From Shewanella salipaludis (GTDB lineage Bacteria; Pseudomonadota; Gammaproteobacteria; Enterobacterales; Shewanellaceae): a DNA stretch of 64,000 nucleotides. Below, in pieces: positions 35,414 through 45,568 of this stretch. The notes beneath the pieces are model-generated. The model was not told the DNA's origin, did no database searches, and was given only the letters and a program-made list of their open reading frames with translations. Position numbers and translations under genes: made by a program. Position 1 is the first letter of the stretch. Each line of letters starts with the position of its first letter. Location: assembly GCF_012911865.1 (NCBI RefSeq), contig NZ_JAAXYH010000002.1, positions 248,001 to 312,000 of the forward strand, given 5' to 3'.

Positions 35414-35776
35414 GTGAGCAGAGAAAGAACCCATATAGAACAGGCATTATCCTCGCTCGACAGCCGGCTGAGGCAGGAGCTGGCCAGCCTACTCCAGTTG
35501 CAGGAACAAAGCAGTGAGCTGACTCACAAGACACTGTCTGAACTCATTGAACTGCTGCTGGCACTGCAACTCAGCCACCACGACTTGTATGCCAGGCTCG
35601 CCAGGCTGGATGCTGCCTTATGTCAACTGGAGTTGGGGCTCTATGGTCTCTGCGCCGACTGTGAAGCCGAGATTGAAGCCGAACGGCTCGGCGCCGATCC
35701 CACGGAGCAGAGATGCGAGCGCTGCAATGCCCGCTATCAACAGCAGCATAGGCAAGAACTCAGACTGGATCATTGA
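35414..35776 (+). CDS. DksA/TraR-family C4 zinc-finger protein
   Basis: 120 residues from GTG 35414. The N-terminal 70 residues are helical, probably a coiled coil; the C-terminal zinc finger has Cys80, Cys83, Cys101 and Cys104 (LCADCE...RCERCN), with the DksA-like hallmark YGLCADCEAEI. Shorter than DksA (151 in E. coli). Such proteins enter the RNA polymerase secondary channel or serve other roles. An FNR-type box upstream suggests oxygen control. Ends at a strong bidirectional terminator shared with ndk. Confidence 0.85.
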   Translation: MSRERTHIEQALSSLDSRLRQELASLLQLQEQSSELTHKTLSELIELLLALQLSHHDLYARLARLDAALCQLELGLYGLCADCEAEIEAERLGADPTEQRCERCNARYQQQHRQELRLDH

Positions 35777-35817
35777 TATCGCCGGCCGTGGATACGGGGC
35801 GAACCTCGGTTTGAAAA

Positions 35818-35846
35818 ACAAAAAAGGAGCCTAGGCTCCTTTTTTT
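35818..35846. terminator. Bidirectional terminator between the DksA-like gene and ndk
   Basis: AAAAAGGAGCC/GGCTCCTTTTT palindrome with T runs on both sides of the hairpin, centred between converging genes. Confidence 0.9.
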
Positions 35847-35869
35847 AGCAACTCATTCAGTCATCTGGA

Positions 35870-36301
35870 TTAGCGAGTGCGTGGGCACAGCTCATCGGCG
35901 CTGAAGAAGTAAGCGATTTCACGGGCAGCAGATTCAACCGCGTCTGAACCGTGAGCGGCGTTTTCGTCGATGCTTTCGGCGAAATCGGCACGGATAGTAC
36001 CAGGAGCCGCATCCGCTGGGTTGGTAGCACCCAGGATGTCACGGTGAGCCAGAACGGCGTTTTCGCCTTCCAGAACCTGAACCATGATAGGACCTGAAGT
36101 CATGAATTCAACCAGGGCACCGAAGAAACCGCGCTCGCTGTGCTCAGCGTAGAAGCCTTCGGCTTGTTCTTTGGTCAGGTGAAGCATTTTAGCTGCAACG
36201 ATCTTCAGACCGGCAGTTTCAAAACGATTGTAGATAGCACCGATGTGGTTTTTTGCAACAGCATCAGGTTTGATAATAGAAAAAGTGCGTTCGATCGCCA
36301 T
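35870..36301 (-). CDS. ndk: Nucleoside diphosphate kinase
   Basis: 143 residues. [18 protein letters not shown] at the start and the catalytic His in [13 protein letters not shown] are standard. It equilibrates nucleoside di- and triphosphates using ATP and a phosphohistidine. A TATAAT element lies 42-47 bases upstream. Monocistronic by appearance, ending at the shared terminator. Confidence 0.97.
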   Translation of the reverse strand: MAIERTFSIIKPDAVAKNHIGAIYNRFETAGLKIVAAKMLHLTKEQAEGFYAEHSERGFFGALVEFMTSGPIMVQVLEGENAVLAHRDILGATNPADAAPGTIRADFAESIDENAAHGSDAVESAAREIAYFFSADELCPRTR

Positions 36302-36603
36302 AACTAGCTTCCTTTGTCAGCAAGTTTGAAAAATTCGCGCGGATTATACGAGATTTAAACCACAAATCCTATCTTTTAAACAAACTTAACCGCCCAGAAG
36401 CCGGGAGTCAGGCGCCATAACCACAGACGCCATGGGACGACAGGCTAAGTTCGCAGCCATTGACTCATGTTCAGGCAGAAAGGAATAGTGTTAAGCCATT
36501 GTTTATCATGAATATGACAGCCAGATGACATGAAAAGCCGCAGCTGGGTGACGACTCGGTTTCCCAGGGATGCCGGCCGCTGACGCCGAGAGAGCGGCGC
36601 AGG
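36302..36603. other. 302-base gap ndk/iscX
   Basis: Contains a TATAAT -10 (minus strand, 36348-36343) for ndk with no obvious -35 at 16-18 bases, and the untranslated end of the rimK-iscX transcript. No gene and no clear terminator for iscX is seen. Confidence 0.5.
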
Positions 36604-36801
36604 CTATTTCTCCGCTATCCAACATTGCTGTATCGCTTCCAGCACCCGCTCGCCGCAGTGCGCCGGATCGTCATCGAAATCTTCCAGTTCAAGCACCCAG
36701 TCTCGCAGATCGACAAACAACACCTTTTGGGGATCTACCTCAGGATGTTTTTCGAGCAATTCCAGTGCCACATCCAACGAATCTATCCACTTGAGTCCCA
36801 T
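36604..36801 (-). CDS. iscX: Fe-S cluster assembly protein IscX
   Basis: 65 residues, the IscX length. Acidic, with MGLKWIDSLDVALEL, VLFVDLRDWVLELEDFDDD and a final QCWIAEK. IscX binds IscS and iron and tunes cluster assembly. GAGGA lies 7 bases upstream of the ATG. In E. coli it follows fdx directly; here a rimK gene and an adhesin remnant, with two terminators, separate it from the isc operon, so it is probably transcribed with rimK. Confidence 0.93.
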   Translation of the reverse strand: MGLKWIDSLDVALELLEKHPEVDPQKVLFVDLRDWVLELEDFDDDPAHCGERVLEAIQQCWIAEK

Positions 36802-36908
36802 AATCTGTCCTCGGATCTTGGCCAGGCAAGCCGCGGGCGCAGCTCAGGCCCTTGGGTTACAGGCAAGTAGATACAACATAAAGCTTGCCAATCTATCCCA
36901 GTTTAGTC

Positions 36909-37814
36909 TCAACCCTGAGCCAGGGCAGGCTTTTTCATTTTGGCGGCATTTTTCTCGACAAATTCTATGATGGCACCGGCCACGTCCTTGCTGGTGGCAC
37001 CTTCTATGCCTTCCAGCCCGGGAGAAGAGTTAACTTCCATGACCACTGGGCCGTGATTGGAGCGCAGCAGATCGACCCCGGCGACATTCAGCCCCATGGT
37101 CTTGGCCGCACGGATGGCGACCGAACGCTCTTCCGGTGACAACTTCACCAGGCTGGCGCTACCGCCACGGTGCAGGTTGGAGCGGAACTCGCCCGGCATC
37201 GCCTGGCGTTTCATTGCCGCGACCACCTTGTCGCCGAGCACGAAACAGCGGATGTCGGCACCGTTGGCTTCCTTGATATATTCCTGCACCATGATGTTGG
37301 CCTTGAGTCCCATGAAGGCTTCGATGACGCTTTCCGCCGCCTTGCGGGTTTCCGCCAACACCACACCTATGCCCTGGGTGCCTTCCAACAGCTTAATTAC
37401 CAGGGGGGCGCCGCCGACCATCTCGATCAGATCCGGAATATCGCTGGGCTTGTTGGCAAAACCTGTGATGGGCAGGCCTATGCCACGGCGCGACATCAGC
37501 TGCATGGAGCGCAGCTTATCCCGTGAACGGGAGATCCCCACAGAGTCGTTGAGGGCATAGACGCCCATCATCTCGAACTGCCGCAGCACGGCCGAACCAT
37601 AGAAGGTAATGGACGCGCCGATGCGCGGGATCACCGCATCGAACTGCGGCAACTCGACACCGCCACTGTGGATGCTGGATTGGCGCATGTTGATATTCAT
37701 GTAACATTCGAGCGGGTTGATCACCTGCACTTGATGACCGCGCAATTCGGCCGCTTCCACCAAACGTTTCGTCGAATACAGCTCAGGCCCTTGCGATAGG
37801 ATCGCGATTCTCAT
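36909..37814 (-). CDS. rimK: RimK-type ATP-grasp glutamate ligase (paralog 2)
   Basis: 301 residues. ATP-grasp motifs [47 protein letters not shown] and [15 protein letters not shown] are intact. By eye it is about two-thirds identical to the RimK at 12765-13670; the N-terminal 60 residues and the basic tail ([10 protein letters not shown]) differ most. Either copy could be the S6 glutamate ligase. It lies 107 bases upstream of iscX on the same strand. Confidence 0.9.
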   Translation of the reverse strand: MRIAILSQGPELYSTKRLVEAAELRGHQVQVINPLECYMNINMRQSSIHSGGVELPQFDAVIPRIGASITFYGSAVLRQFEMMGVYALNDSVGISRSRDKLRSMQLMSRRGIGLPITGFANKPSDIPDLIEMVGGAPLVIKLLEGTQGIGVVLAETRKAAESVIEAFMGLKANIMVQEYIKEANGADIRCFVLGDKVVAAMKRQAMPGEFRSNLHRGGSASLVKLSPEERSVAIRAAKTMGLNVAGVDLLRSNHGPVVMEVNSSPGLEGIEGATSKDVAGAIIEFVEKNAAKMKKPALAQG

Positions 37815-37905
37815 TCAGGTCTCCGGCACCCATTAAAATTGAGCGCATAATACGCCTGCGGCAACAGAAATCAATCCATCCCGGCGCAGATAGCTGGCGA
37901 CAAGG

Positions 37906-37935
37906 CAAAAAAAAAGCCCGTCTCTGTGACTGGCT
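37906..37935 (-). terminator. Terminator downstream of the adhesin remnant
   Basis: Minus strand AAAGCC-A-GTC-ACAGA-GAC-G-GGCTTT followed by nine T. It lies upstream of rimK and closes whatever unit once occupied 37940-38230. Confidence 0.7.
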
Positions 37936-38051
37936 TTCTCTGAGCTAAGATACTGGCTAGCGGCGAGGGGCTCCTTCCCCTCCCACACACCCGCTTCTCG
38001 ACGCCAGGCCCGGCGCCCTAACGCACGCCCAGGGCGCGTCTGGCCCTTGGA

Positions 38052-38204
38052 GCTGGCGGCAGCAATGCTGACATTACCTGTGGGCGCGTCGTTGACGTTG
38101 GCCACTGTGATATCGAAGGCCGCCAGGCTGGTGCCGAGCTTGCCGTCGCTGACCGAAATAACGATATTGCTGGCAGTGCCAACGTCAGCCTGGCCAAAGC
38201 TAAC
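38052..38204 (-). pseudogene. Fragment of a cadherin/Ig-like repeat adhesin
   Basis: The minus-strand frame reads [15 protein letters not shown] then [15 protein letters not shown], the signature end of a He_PIG/cadherin-like repeat found in very large surface proteins. Only about 50 residues of one repeat remain; the frame before it lacks a start with a ribosome site, and the part after is unrelated. It lies between two terminators, the isc terminator (38236-38276) and 37906-37935. Probably the relic of a deletion or insertion event between fdx and rimK. Confidence 0.65.
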
Positions 38205-38235
38205 CCCTAATAGGCTTTCAGACATGTTGACCATA

Positions 38236-38276
38236 AAAAAGGGCAATAACATCAATTTGTTATTACCCTTTTTTAC
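38236..38276 (-). terminator. Terminator of the isc operon
   Basis: Minus strand GGGTAATAAC pairs with GTTATTGCCC (one G-U pair) around an 8-base loop, flanked by A and T runs. Starts 20 bases after the fdx stop. Confidence 0.85.
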
Positions 38277-38295
38277 TTGGTTGCAGCCAAGCCGA

Positions 38296-38634
38296 CTAGT
38301 TGTTTTCAGAGACCATGTTGATGGTGTACTTGGGAATGTCGATCACCATGTCGCTGTCGACCACCTTGGCCTGGCAAGACAGGCGACTCTCAGGTTCCAG
38401 GCCCCAGGCCTTGTCCAGCATGTCGTCTTCGAGCTCTTCGCTGGGCTCCAGTTCATCGAAACCCTCGCGCACTATCACATGGCAGGTAGTGCAGGCGCAG
38501 GACTTCTCACAGGCATGTTCTATGTTGATACCGCTGCGCAGGGCGACATCCAGTATGGTCTCCCCGACCTTGGCTTCGATGACGGCGCCATCCGGACATA
38601 GCTCTGCATGGGGAAGAAAGACTAATTGTGGCAT
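38296..38634 (-). CDS. fdx: ISC-type [2Fe-2S] ferredoxin
   Basis: 112 residues. Cluster ligands are visible in [17 protein letters not shown] and a later Cys in RLSCQAKV. Provides electrons to IscS/IscU during cluster assembly. Last gene of the isc operon, 11 bases after hscA. Confidence 0.96.
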   Translation of the reverse strand: MPQLVFLPHAELCPDGAVIEAKVGETILDVALRSGINIEHACEKSCACTTCHVIVREGFDELEPSEELEDDMLDKAWGLEPESRLSCQAKVVDSDMVIDIPKYTINMVSENN

Positions 38635-38645
38635 ACTTGATTCAC

Positions 38646-40508
38646 CTATATATTGTCGACCGACTGCCCTTTTAGCGCGGCTCGAATAGAATTGTCCATA
38701 CGTTTGGAGGCAAACTCCTGGGTCTGTGCATCCAAGGCCTCTATGGCCTTGGTGATAGCATCCGTATCGTCCTGCCCTGCGACCACCACCAATTGGGTCA
38801 TGGCCGCATCGATCGCCTCACGTTCGGCGGCATCGAGCAAGTCACCGTCTTTATGCAGCGCCGCATTGAGCGACTCCAGCACCCTGGCGGCCTCGACTTG
38901 TTGCTCGGCCAGCATGCGCCTGGCGATGTCGTCCTTGGCATGTTGCATCGAATCTTTCAGCATGAGGGCAATTTCCGTGTCGGATAAACCGAACGAAGGC
39001 TTGACCTGAATGCTGGCCTGCACCCCGGTGGATTTCTCCATGGCGGTGACGCTCAGCAAGCCGTCGGCATCCACCTGGAAGGTCACTCGGATATGCGCCG
39101 CCCCGGCCGCCAGCGGCGGTATGCCCTTGAGGGTAAAACGCGCCAGGGAGCGGCAATCTGCTACCAGCTCACGCTCGCCCTGCACCACATGGAAGGCCAT
39201 GGCCGTTTGCCCATCCTTGAAGGTGGTAAACTCCTGGGCCCTGGCGACCGGAATGGTGGTGTTGCGCGACACTACCTTTTCCACCAGGCCACCCATGGTC
39301 TCTATGCCGAGGGATAAGGGGATCACGTCCAGCAGCAACAGATCGGATTCGGGCTTGTTGCCCACCAGAATGTCGGCCTGAATGGCGGCGCCTATGGCGA
39401 CAACCTTGTCGGGATCGATCGAGGTCAGAGGCGGCTTGCCGAAGAAGTGCTCGACTTGCTCGCGTACCAAGGGCACCCGGGTCGAGCCGCCCACCAGCAC
39501 TGTCTCCAGCACTTCATCGGCCGTGACGCCGGCATCGCGCAGCGCGCGCCGACAACTGCCTATGGTCTTCTTCACCAGGGAGGCGATCAGGGTTTCGAAA
39601 TCCGTCTTGGTCACTGTGTGTTGCAACAGGCTGCCATCGGTCAGGGTCAGGCTGGCGAGCACACTCGTCTCTTGCGTCAGCGCCTCTTTCACCCGGCGCG
39701 CCTCTATCAGTAACTGACGCCCCAGCTGTGGACTCAGGCCGGGCAATTGCCAGGCTTGCTGCAGATGGTTCTGCAGCAGATGATCGAAATCATCGCCTCC
39801 CAGGGCCGAATCCCCCCCGGTCGCCAACACTTCGAACACGCCGCGATTGAGGCGCAGTATCGAGATGTCGAAGGTGCCGCCGCCCAGATCATAGATGGCG
39901 ATAACCCCTTCCTGCTTGGAATCCAGGCCGTAGGCGATGGCCGCCGCCGTGGGCTCGTTGAGCAGGCGCAATACCTTCACCCCGAGCAGCGCCGCCGCGT
40001 CCTTGGTGCCTTGACGCTGGGCGTCATCGAAATAGGCAGGCACGGTAATCACCACCCCCTGGAGTTCGCCGCCCAGGGTTTGCTCGGCGCGCTGAACCAA
40101 GGGTCGCAGGATTTCGGCCGAGACCTGCACAGGATTCACTGTGCCCTGGGCCGTGACAAACAGGGGTAAACCGTTATCGCTGGCAGCAAACTCATAAGCG
40201 AAGCTCTGGGGACCAGACTGAATATCCTCCAGGCTACGACCCATGAAACGCTTCACCGAGACTATGGTGTTATGGGGGTCTTGGGCCGAACTCAAGGCGG
40301 CCTGATAACCCACTTCGATCGCATCCTGGGTATAGCGCACTATGGAAGGCAGTGAATGCCTGCCCTGCTCATCGGCCAGGGTCGCAGTCTCACCACTGCG
40401 AACGGTGGCCACCAGGGAATTTGTGGTGCCGAGATCTATTCCCACCGCGAGTCTGTGTTGATGTGGCGCGGCGCTTTGACCGGGCTCGGCTATCTGCAAA
40501 AGGGCCAT
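38646..40508 (-). CDS. hscA: Fe-S biogenesis Hsp70 chaperone HscA
   Basis: 620 residues. Hsp70 ATPase motifs [43 protein letters not shown] and [10 protein letters not shown], followed by a substrate-binding domain and helical lid. HscA binds the LPPVK loop of IscU and drives cluster transfer with HscB. 137 bases upstream of it ends the DnaJ-type partner hscB (gap 40509-40573, 65 bases). Confidence 0.97.
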   Translation of the reverse strand: MALLQIAEPGQSAAPHQHRLAVGIDLGTTNSLVATVRSGETATLADEQGRHSLPSIVRYTQDAIEVGYQAALSSAQDPHNTIVSVKRFMGRSLEDIQSGPQSFAYEFAASDNGLPLFVTAQGTVNPVQVSAEILRPLVQRAEQTLGGELQGVVITVPAYFDDAQRQGTKDAAALLGVKVLRLLNEPTAAAIAYGLDSKQEGVIAIYDLGGGTFDISILRLNRGVFEVLATGGDSALGGDDFDHLLQNHLQQAWQLPGLSPQLGRQLLIEARRVKEALTQETSVLASLTLTDGSLLQHTVTKTDFETLIASLVKKTIGSCRRALRDAGVTADEVLETVLVGGSTRVPLVREQVEHFFGKPPLTSIDPDKVVAIGAAIQADILVGNKPESDLLLLDVIPLSLGIETMGGLVEKVVSRNTTIPVARAQEFTTFKDGQTAMAFHVVQGERELVADCRSLARFTLKGIPPLAAGAAHIRVTFQVDADGLLSVTAMEKSTGVQASIQVKPSFGLSDTEIALMLKDSMQHAKDDIARRMLAEQQVEAARVLESLNAALHKDGDLLDAAEREAIDAAMTQLVVVAGQDDTDAITKAIEALDAQTQEFASKRMDNSIRAALKGQSVDNI

Positions 40509-40573
40509 AGGGTTCCAACTTGATCAAGAGCCGGCTTACTACTCAAGCCGGCGAATTACCGGACAAAATCGCC

Positions 40574-41098
40574 TCAGTCGAACAGGGCATCTTCGGCCCG
40601 GGTCAGCTCGTTATGCAATTTTGCCATAAATTTAAGTTTGCGCACCTGATCCGCCGCCAGCAACCAGTCAGCCTGCAGTTCGCTGTCGAGCAAAGCGGCC
40701 AGCAGTTGGGTCAGTTCGGCCTGATAGGCGGCGAAAGACTGGTACAACCCGTCGATCATTGGCTCGGGCACCTGGCTGTGACTTATGTCTTCCAGGGCTT
40801 CCCGCCATTCCATCTGCTGCATCAGAAACTGCGTATCTTTGACCGTGGTGGTCTCATGGCTCAAGTCTATCCCCCTGAGCGCCAACATGTGTTCGGCGCG
40901 ACGGATAGGATCTTTGAGGGTTTGAAAACCATCGTTGATTTGGGCGGTGCGTTGCACAGACAGCAGCTTTTGCTGCTCCGTGTCGTTGGCAAACTTATCT
41001 GGGTGCACCGCCCTTTGCAGCTCACGGTAACGCTCGGCAAGCAGGGCGGTGTCGATGGTGAAGGCAGGCGTGAACCTGAACAGCTCGAAATAATTCAT
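40574..41098 (-). CDS. hscB: Fe-S biogenesis co-chaperone HscB
   Basis: 174 residues. J domain with the HPDKF motif ([15 protein letters not shown]) and a C-terminal three-helix domain for IscU binding. Stimulates HscA ATPase. Starts 15 bases after the iscA stop. Confidence 0.96.
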   Translation of the reverse strand: MNYFELFRFTPAFTIDTALLAERYRELQRAVHPDKFANDTEQQKLLSVQRTAQINDGFQTLKDPIRRAEHMLALRGIDLSHETTTVKDTQFLMQQMEWREALEDISHSQVPEPMIDGLYQSFAAYQAELTQLLAALLDSELQADWLLAADQVRKLKFMAKLHNELTRAEDALFD

Positions 41099-41113
41099 GG
41101 GTTACTCAGGCCA

Positions 41114-41437
41114 TTAGACGGTGAAACTCTCACCACAACCGCATTCACCCTTGGCATTGGGGTTGTTGAACTGGAAGCCTTCGTTGAGACCTTCCTTGAC
41201 GAAATCCAGTTCTATGCCCTGCAGATAGATGAAGCTCTTGGCATCTATGATGATATTCACCCCTTCGACTTCATAAACTTCATCGTCGTCGTTGAGGGTG
41301 TCAACGAATTCAAGCACATAGGCCATACCCGAGCAGCCAGAGGTTCTCAGTCCCAAACGCAGGCCGAGTCCCTTACCACGGTTCGCCATGAAAGATTTGA
41401 CTCTGTCAACGGCGGCTGGGGTCATTGTGATTGCCAT
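41114..41437 (-). CDS. iscA: A-type Fe-S scaffold/carrier IscA
   Basis: 107 residues. Three conserved Cys: [11 protein letters not shown] and GECGCGESF at the C-terminus. Carries clusters to apo-proteins. Lies 14 bases after iscU. Confidence 0.96.
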   Translation of the reverse strand: MAITMTPAAVDRVKSFMANRGKGLGLRLGLRTSGCSGMAYVLEFVDTLNDDDEVYEVEGVNIIIDAKSFIYLQGIELDFVKEGLNEGFQFNNPNAKGECGCGESFTV

Positions 41438-41451
41438 CTTAACTCCAGGGA

Positions 41452-41835
41452 TTACTGAGCTTGCTTGGATTTGTACTCGTCCAATGCCGCTTTAATGGCG
41501 TCTTCGGCCAGAATAGAGCAGTGAATCTTTACCGGCGGCAAGGCTAACTCTTCGGCTATGTCGGTATTTTTAATCGAGGCCGCTTGTTCTACCGTCTTGC
41601 CCTTCACCCATTCTGTTACCAGTGAGCTGGAGGCGATGGCGCTGCCGCAACCATAGGTCTTGAACTTGGCGTCTTCTATGATACCGTCGGCACCTATCTT
41701 CAGCTGCAACTTCATCACGTCACCACAGGCGGGCGCACCCACCATGCCGGTCACTACTGAAGGATCGTTTTTGTCGAAAGACCCAACATTACGCGGGTTT
41801 TCATAGTGGTCTATTACTTTTTCACTGTAAGCCAT
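41452..41835 (-). CDS. iscU: Fe-S cluster scaffold IscU
   Basis: 127 residues. Cluster ligands in [24 protein letters not shown] and [12 protein letters not shown], and the HscA recognition motif LPPVK at [10 protein letters not shown]. Assembles [2Fe-2S] and [4Fe-4S] clusters on sulfur from IscS. Confidence 0.97.
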   Translation of the reverse strand: MAYSEKVIDHYENPRNVGSFDKNDPSVVTGMVGAPACGDVMKLQLKIGADGIIEDAKFKTYGCGSAIASSSLVTEWVKGKTVEQAASIKNTDIAEELALPPVKIHCSILAEDAIKAALDEYKSKQAQ

Positions 41836-41875
41836 GATACTGCTCCAAAATGCGCTATCGGTCTTGAGTTAGGTA

Positions 41876-43090
41876 TTAGTGATGAGCCCATTGCACCTGA
41901 TTAAGGTCGACCCCATCTTTAAACATTTCCCACAGAGGAGACATTTCTCTCAATTTACCAATAGATTGATTAATAGTTTCAATCGCGTGATCTATCTCTT
42001 CATCGGTAGTGAAACGGCCGATGGAGAAGCGGATAGAGCTGTGAGCCATCTCGTCGTTCAAGCCCAGCGCCCGCAGCACATAGCTGGGTTCGAGACTGGC
42101 CGAGGTACAGGCAGATCCCGAAGAAACCGCCAGGTCTTTGAGTGCCATCATCAGCGACTCACCTTCGACAAAGTTGAAGCTGACGTTGAGGTTGCCGCAA
42201 TAGCGTTGCTCGGCATCCCCATTGATGTAGGTTTCTTCTATGTTCTTGATGCCATTCCACAGTTTGTCGCATAGGCGACGGATGCGTTCGTTGTCGATTT
42301 GCATGTCTGCCTTGGCAATCGCCGCCGCTTCGCCCAGACCGACTATCTGATGGGTCGCCAGGGTGCCGCTGCGCATACCGCGCTCATGACCACCGCCATG
42401 CATCTGCGCCTCGAGGCGAATACGCGGCTTGCGACGCACATACAGGGCACCTATGCCCTTGGGGCCATACATCTTATGACCGGAAATGGACATAAGATCC
42501 ACCTTGGTCGCCTGCACATCGATCGGCAACTTACCGGCGCTCTGAGCCGCATCCACATGGAATATGACCCCCTTGGCGCGGCACAACTCACCTATGGCAT
42601 CGATATCATGGATGACACCGATTTCGTTGTTAACGTGCATCAGGCTGAGCAATATGGTGTCGGGACGCATCGCCGCTTCCAGCTTATCCAGAGGAATGAT
42701 GCCGTTGGCCGCAGGCTCGAGATAAGTCACTTCGAAGCCTTCACGCTCCAGTTGACGGCAGGTATCCAACACCGCCTTATGTTCCGTCTTGCTGGTGATG
42801 ATGTGCTTGCCTTTCTTATTGTAGAAATGCGCAACACCCTTGATCGCCAGGTTATCCGACTCGGTTGCACCCGAGGTAAAGACAATTTCCCTGGGGTCGG
42901 CGTTGATCAACTCGGCCACCTGGTTACGGGCGATATCGACAGCTTCTTCAGCCTGCCAGCCGTACCTGTGTGAACGGGATGCCGGATTGCCAAAAATGCC
43001 GTCCATTGTCATACATTGGAACATCTTCTCAGCGACCCTGGGGTCGACTGGCGTAGTTGCGGCATAATCTAAATAGATAGGAAGCTTCAT
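41876..43090 (-). CDS. iscS: Cysteine desulfurase IscS
   Basis: 404 residues. PLP enzyme with the lysine in [12 protein letters not shown] and the catalytic Cys in [13 protein letters not shown]. Delivers persulfide sulfur to IscU and to tRNA thiolation. First structural gene after iscR, separated by 91 bases. Confidence 0.97.
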   Translation of the reverse strand: MKLPIYLDYAATTPVDPRVAEKMFQCMTMDGIFGNPASRSHRYGWQAEEAVDIARNQVAELINADPREIVFTSGATESDNLAIKGVAHFYNKKGKHIITSKTEHKAVLDTCRQLEREGFEVTYLEPAANGIIPLDKLEAAMRPDTILLSLMHVNNEIGVIHDIDAIGELCRAKGVIFHVDAAQSAGKLPIDVQATKVDLMSISGHKMYGPKGIGALYVRRKPRIRLEAQMHGGGHERGMRSGTLATHQIVGLGEAAAIAKADMQIDNERIRRLCDKLWNGIKNIEETYINGDAEQRYCGNLNVSFNFVEGESLMMALKDLAVSSGSACTSASLEPSYVLRALGLNDEMAHSSIRFSIGRFTTDEEIDHAIETINQSIGKLREMSPLWEMFKDGVDLNQVQWAHH

Positions 43091-43181
43091 AACACACTCC
43101 GTACTGAGCAGTCTCTACCGAGGCTACATACAAGGTACATAAATAATTTTATAATTTTAACAAAGAATTACAGCTCAATAG

Positions 43182-43643
43182 CTAGGCGCTAATCCTTTGT
43201 TCCTTCTGTATTTTGTCTTGCTTGAGCGAGATAAACTGCACGTCTCGTTTCTGCATTAAACCGGCAAGACTGATACTATTTAAAAAATCTGAAATCTGCT
43301 TACTCAGATCGCCCCACAAAGAGTGAGTTAAACAACGAGTGCCATTCTGGCAATTTGCCTGTCCGTGACAACGGGTCGCTTCCACGGACTCATCGACCGC
43401 GTGCACCACCATTCCCACGGAGATTTCATTGGCCTCCAGTCCCAAGCGATATCCACCACCAGGACCGCGCACGCTGGCAACCAGGCCGTGCTTTCTTAAT
43501 TTTGCGAAGAGTTGTTCTAGATAGGAAAGCGAAATCCCTTGTCTTTCAGAGATATCCGCTAAGGGAACAGGTCCGGATGCAGAATGAATAGCAACATCCA
43601 GCATTGCTGTTACCGCATAACGACCTTTAGATGTAAGTTTCAT
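43182..43643 (-). CDS. iscR: Fe-S-sensing transcriptional regulator IscR
   Basis: 153 residues, Rrf2 family. Winged helix-turn-helix ([39 protein letters not shown]) and cluster ligands Cys92, Cys98, Cys104 plus His107 (the His that coordinates the [2Fe-2S] cluster). The holo form represses its own operon. Start at ATG 43643, matching the family; a longer frame runs back to 43685 across the IscR box and is rejected. Two IscR-type boxes lie directly upstream. Confidence 0.96.
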   Translation of the reverse strand: MKLTSKGRYAVTAMLDVAIHSASGPVPLADISERQGISLSYLEQLFAKLRKHGLVASVRGPGGGYRLGLEANEISVGMVVHAVDESVEATRCHGQANCQNGTRCLTHSLWGDLSKQISDFLNSISLAGLMQKRDVQFISLKQDKIQKEQRISA

Positions 43644-43675
43644 ATCGACCACTGCTCCCAAACAGGTATGGGGGA

Positions 43676-43733
43676 ATTTCACCATACCCGAGTAATTTAG
43701 TCAAGTATAAAACCAAGTAAAACACTCAAGTAT
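43676..43733 (-). promoter_or_regulatory. iscR promoter with two Type 1 IscR boxes
   Basis: Box A at 43684-43708 matches 24 of 25 positions of the Type 1 consensus as I recall it (ATASYYGACT then RWWWYAGTCRRSTAT). Box B at 43709-43733 matches about 20 of 25. The -35 TTGACT (43704-43699) lies inside box A and a -10 TGAAAT follows after 17 bases (43681-43676), so IscR bound there would block RNA polymerase. The two boxes abut, as in E. coli. Confidence 0.8.
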
Positions 43734-43756
43734 TAGCGGCGAAAGCCGCCTGAATA

Positions 43757-43783
43757 CTCCCACCAATCTGGCGGGGGTATTTA
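43757..43783. other. Imperfect hairpin between iscR and cysE
   Basis: AATACTCCC...GGGGGTATT-type hairpin, next to a small GCGGC/GCCGC hairpin at 43735-43750, upstream of the iscR promoter. Could terminate cysE transcripts, but no clean T run follows on that strand. Confidence 0.3.
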
Positions 43784-43852
43784 ACCTTTTTCCGGCTCAG
43801 GATTCAATGCCACGAGGGCAATTAATCGGCGTTTCGGTAAATAAGTGGCGAT

Positions 43853-44674
43853 TTATATGATGGGATCGAATTCATCCAGGGTACTCTGGCGCTTCTCTGC
43901 CGCCGCATGCTCGGCCTCGATAAACTCACCCACATCCAACTCGGGCAATTTCTCGGTGCAGACACTGCCGCCCATGGATTGAATCGCCTGGCATAGCTCC
44001 TGCACCTTGGAGTCCATCAAGTGCATATGATCCAACATCTGGCCTATGGCATTGGCGACGGGATCCGGATTGTCCGGTGACACCGCATAGGCGTCGAAAC
44101 CGTATTTCTTGGCCATGGCACTGCGGCGCTCGGTTTTCTCTTTCGAGTGCATGGTGGGCTTGGCCACCACACGCCCGGGAATACCTACTACCGTGGTGTC
44201 CTTCTCTATATCTTTGACCACCACAGAGTTAGATCCCACCCGCGCCCCTTCATGCATTGTGATGGGGCCTAGGATCTTGGCCCCGGCGCCCACCACCACA
44301 TTGTTCTCCAGGGTGGGATGACGCTTGCCCGCCTGCCAGGTAGTACCACCCAGGGTGACCCCATGATAGAGGGTGCAATCGTCACCTATTTCGGCGGTTT
44401 CCCCTATCACTACCCCCATGCCATGGTCGATGAAGAAACGTCGTCCTATGGTGGCACCTGGGTGAATTTCGATCCCCGTCAGCCAGCGGGAGAAAGTCGA
44501 CAGACAACGGGCCGTCAGGCGACAATTTCGCTTCCAGAATTTATGACTGATCCTATGCAGCCAGATGGCATGCATTCCCGGGTAGGTAAGCAGTATTTCA
44601 ATCGCACTGCGCGCCGCAGGGTCTCGGTGATAAATAGATTCAATGTCTTCTTTTAGCCTAGCTATCACAGCCAT
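43853..44674 (-). CDS. cysE: Serine O-acetyltransferase
   Basis: 273 residues. N-terminal helical domain ([20 protein letters not shown]) and C-terminal left-handed beta-helix with hexapeptide repeats ([40 protein letters not shown]; each given to 20 or fewer). First step of cysteine synthesis from serine and acetyl-CoA. The iscR-cysE pairing is common in this group and ties cysteine supply to Fe-S assembly. Confidence 0.95.
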   Translation of the reverse strand: MAVIARLKEDIESIYHRDPAARSAIEILLTYPGMHAIWLHRISHKFWKRNCRLTARCLSTFSRWLTGIEIHPGATIGRRFFIDHGMGVVIGETAEIGDDCTLYHGVTLGGTTWQAGKRHPTLENNVVVGAGAKILGPITMHEGARVGSNSVVVKDIEKDTTVVGIPGRVVAKPTMHSKEKTERRSAMAKKYGFDAYAVSPDNPDPVANAIGQMLDHMHLMDSKVQELCQAIQSMGGSVCTEKLPELDVGEFIEAEHAAAEKRQSTLDEFDPII

Positions 44675-44687
44675 GTCTTATTCCACC

Positions 44688-45416
44688 TTACTTCTGTTTA
44701 GGTTCAACCTGTTTGTCTATAGAGGTCAAGATGCCGCGCAGGATATTCATCTCCTGTGCTTCAATTCTGGCACGACTGAACAAACGGCGCAGCTTGGTCA
44801 TCACCTGTCCCGGATGGTTTTTGATGATGAAACCTGTGCTCAGCAGGGTCTTCTCCAGATGGTCGAAGAACCTTTCCTGATCCGCCGCCAGGGGATACTC
44901 GCTCTCAAGCGGCTGGGGCTCGGCGACCAATGCCAGATGGGCGACCCGGGTTTCATAGCAGATGATCTGCACAGCTTGTGCCAAATTGAGTGAACTGTAC
45001 TCGGGGTTGGCAGGGATAGCCACATGATAGGTACATTGCTGCAGCTCTTCGTTGCTCAGGCCATGGTTCTCGCGACCGAAGACGATAGCCACGGGCCCAT
45101 TGAGGCTCTCGGTTGCCAGCTTCTGCCCCGCCTCTCTCGGCTCCAGCATGGGCCAGTCCAGGGTGCGACTGCGGGCACTGGTGGCGATCACCAGGCTACA
45201 ATCTTCGATGGCCTCGGCCAGGGAGTCGACCCGCACCAGATCCTTGAGAATATCCGATGCGCCGGCGGCGAGTGCAATCGAATGGCCGTCGGGTTCAACT
45301 CTGGGCTCAGCCAGATACAGGTTTGATAACCCCATGGTTTTCATGGCCCTGGCGGTAGAACCTATATTACCTGGATGGGATGTACCGACTAACACGACAC
45401 GAATATTACTGAGCAT
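44688..45416 (-). CDS. trmJ: tRNA (Cm32/Um32) methyltransferase TrmJ
   Basis: 242 residues. SPOUT-class methyltransferase: [20 protein letters not shown] at the N-terminus, [17 protein letters not shown] and [19 protein letters not shown] (20 or fewer each) form the knot that binds S-adenosylmethionine. Methylates the 2'-O of position 32 in several tRNAs. Divergent from suhB as in E. coli. Confidence 0.95.
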   Translation of the reverse strand: MLSNIRVVLVGTSHPGNIGSTARAMKTMGLSNLYLAEPRVEPDGHSIALAAGASDILKDLVRVDSLAEAIEDCSLVIATSARSRTLDWPMLEPREAGQKLATESLNGPVAIVFGRENHGLSNEELQQCTYHVAIPANPEYSSLNLAQAVQIICYETRVAHLALVAEPQPLESEYPLAADQERFFDHLEKTLLSTGFIIKNHPGQVMTKLRRLFSRARIEAQEMNILRGILTSIDKQVEPKQK

Positions 45417-45496
45417 GAAACCACTTAATTTAATTCAAAAAACATGGCAAAGATATTATCACAGCCGAGTGGGAATGCTTATATGAAAATCCGCAT

Positions 45497-45524
45497 TTGA
45501 TATAACCGGCAAAACCGGTATAAT
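45497..45524 (+). promoter_or_regulatory. Sigma-70 promoter of suhB
   Basis: TTGATA, a 16-base spacer, then TATAAT. The start codon follows 45 bases later. Confidence 0.8.
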
Positions 45525-45568
45525 GCGGCTCGCTATTTTATCCGTTCTTTAACATCCAGGGGATTGCA

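Noticed and set aside
37833-38255. A 140-residue protein between fdx and rimK
   Set aside because: Only about 50 residues match an adhesin repeat; the ends read through terminators, so it is a relic, not a gene.
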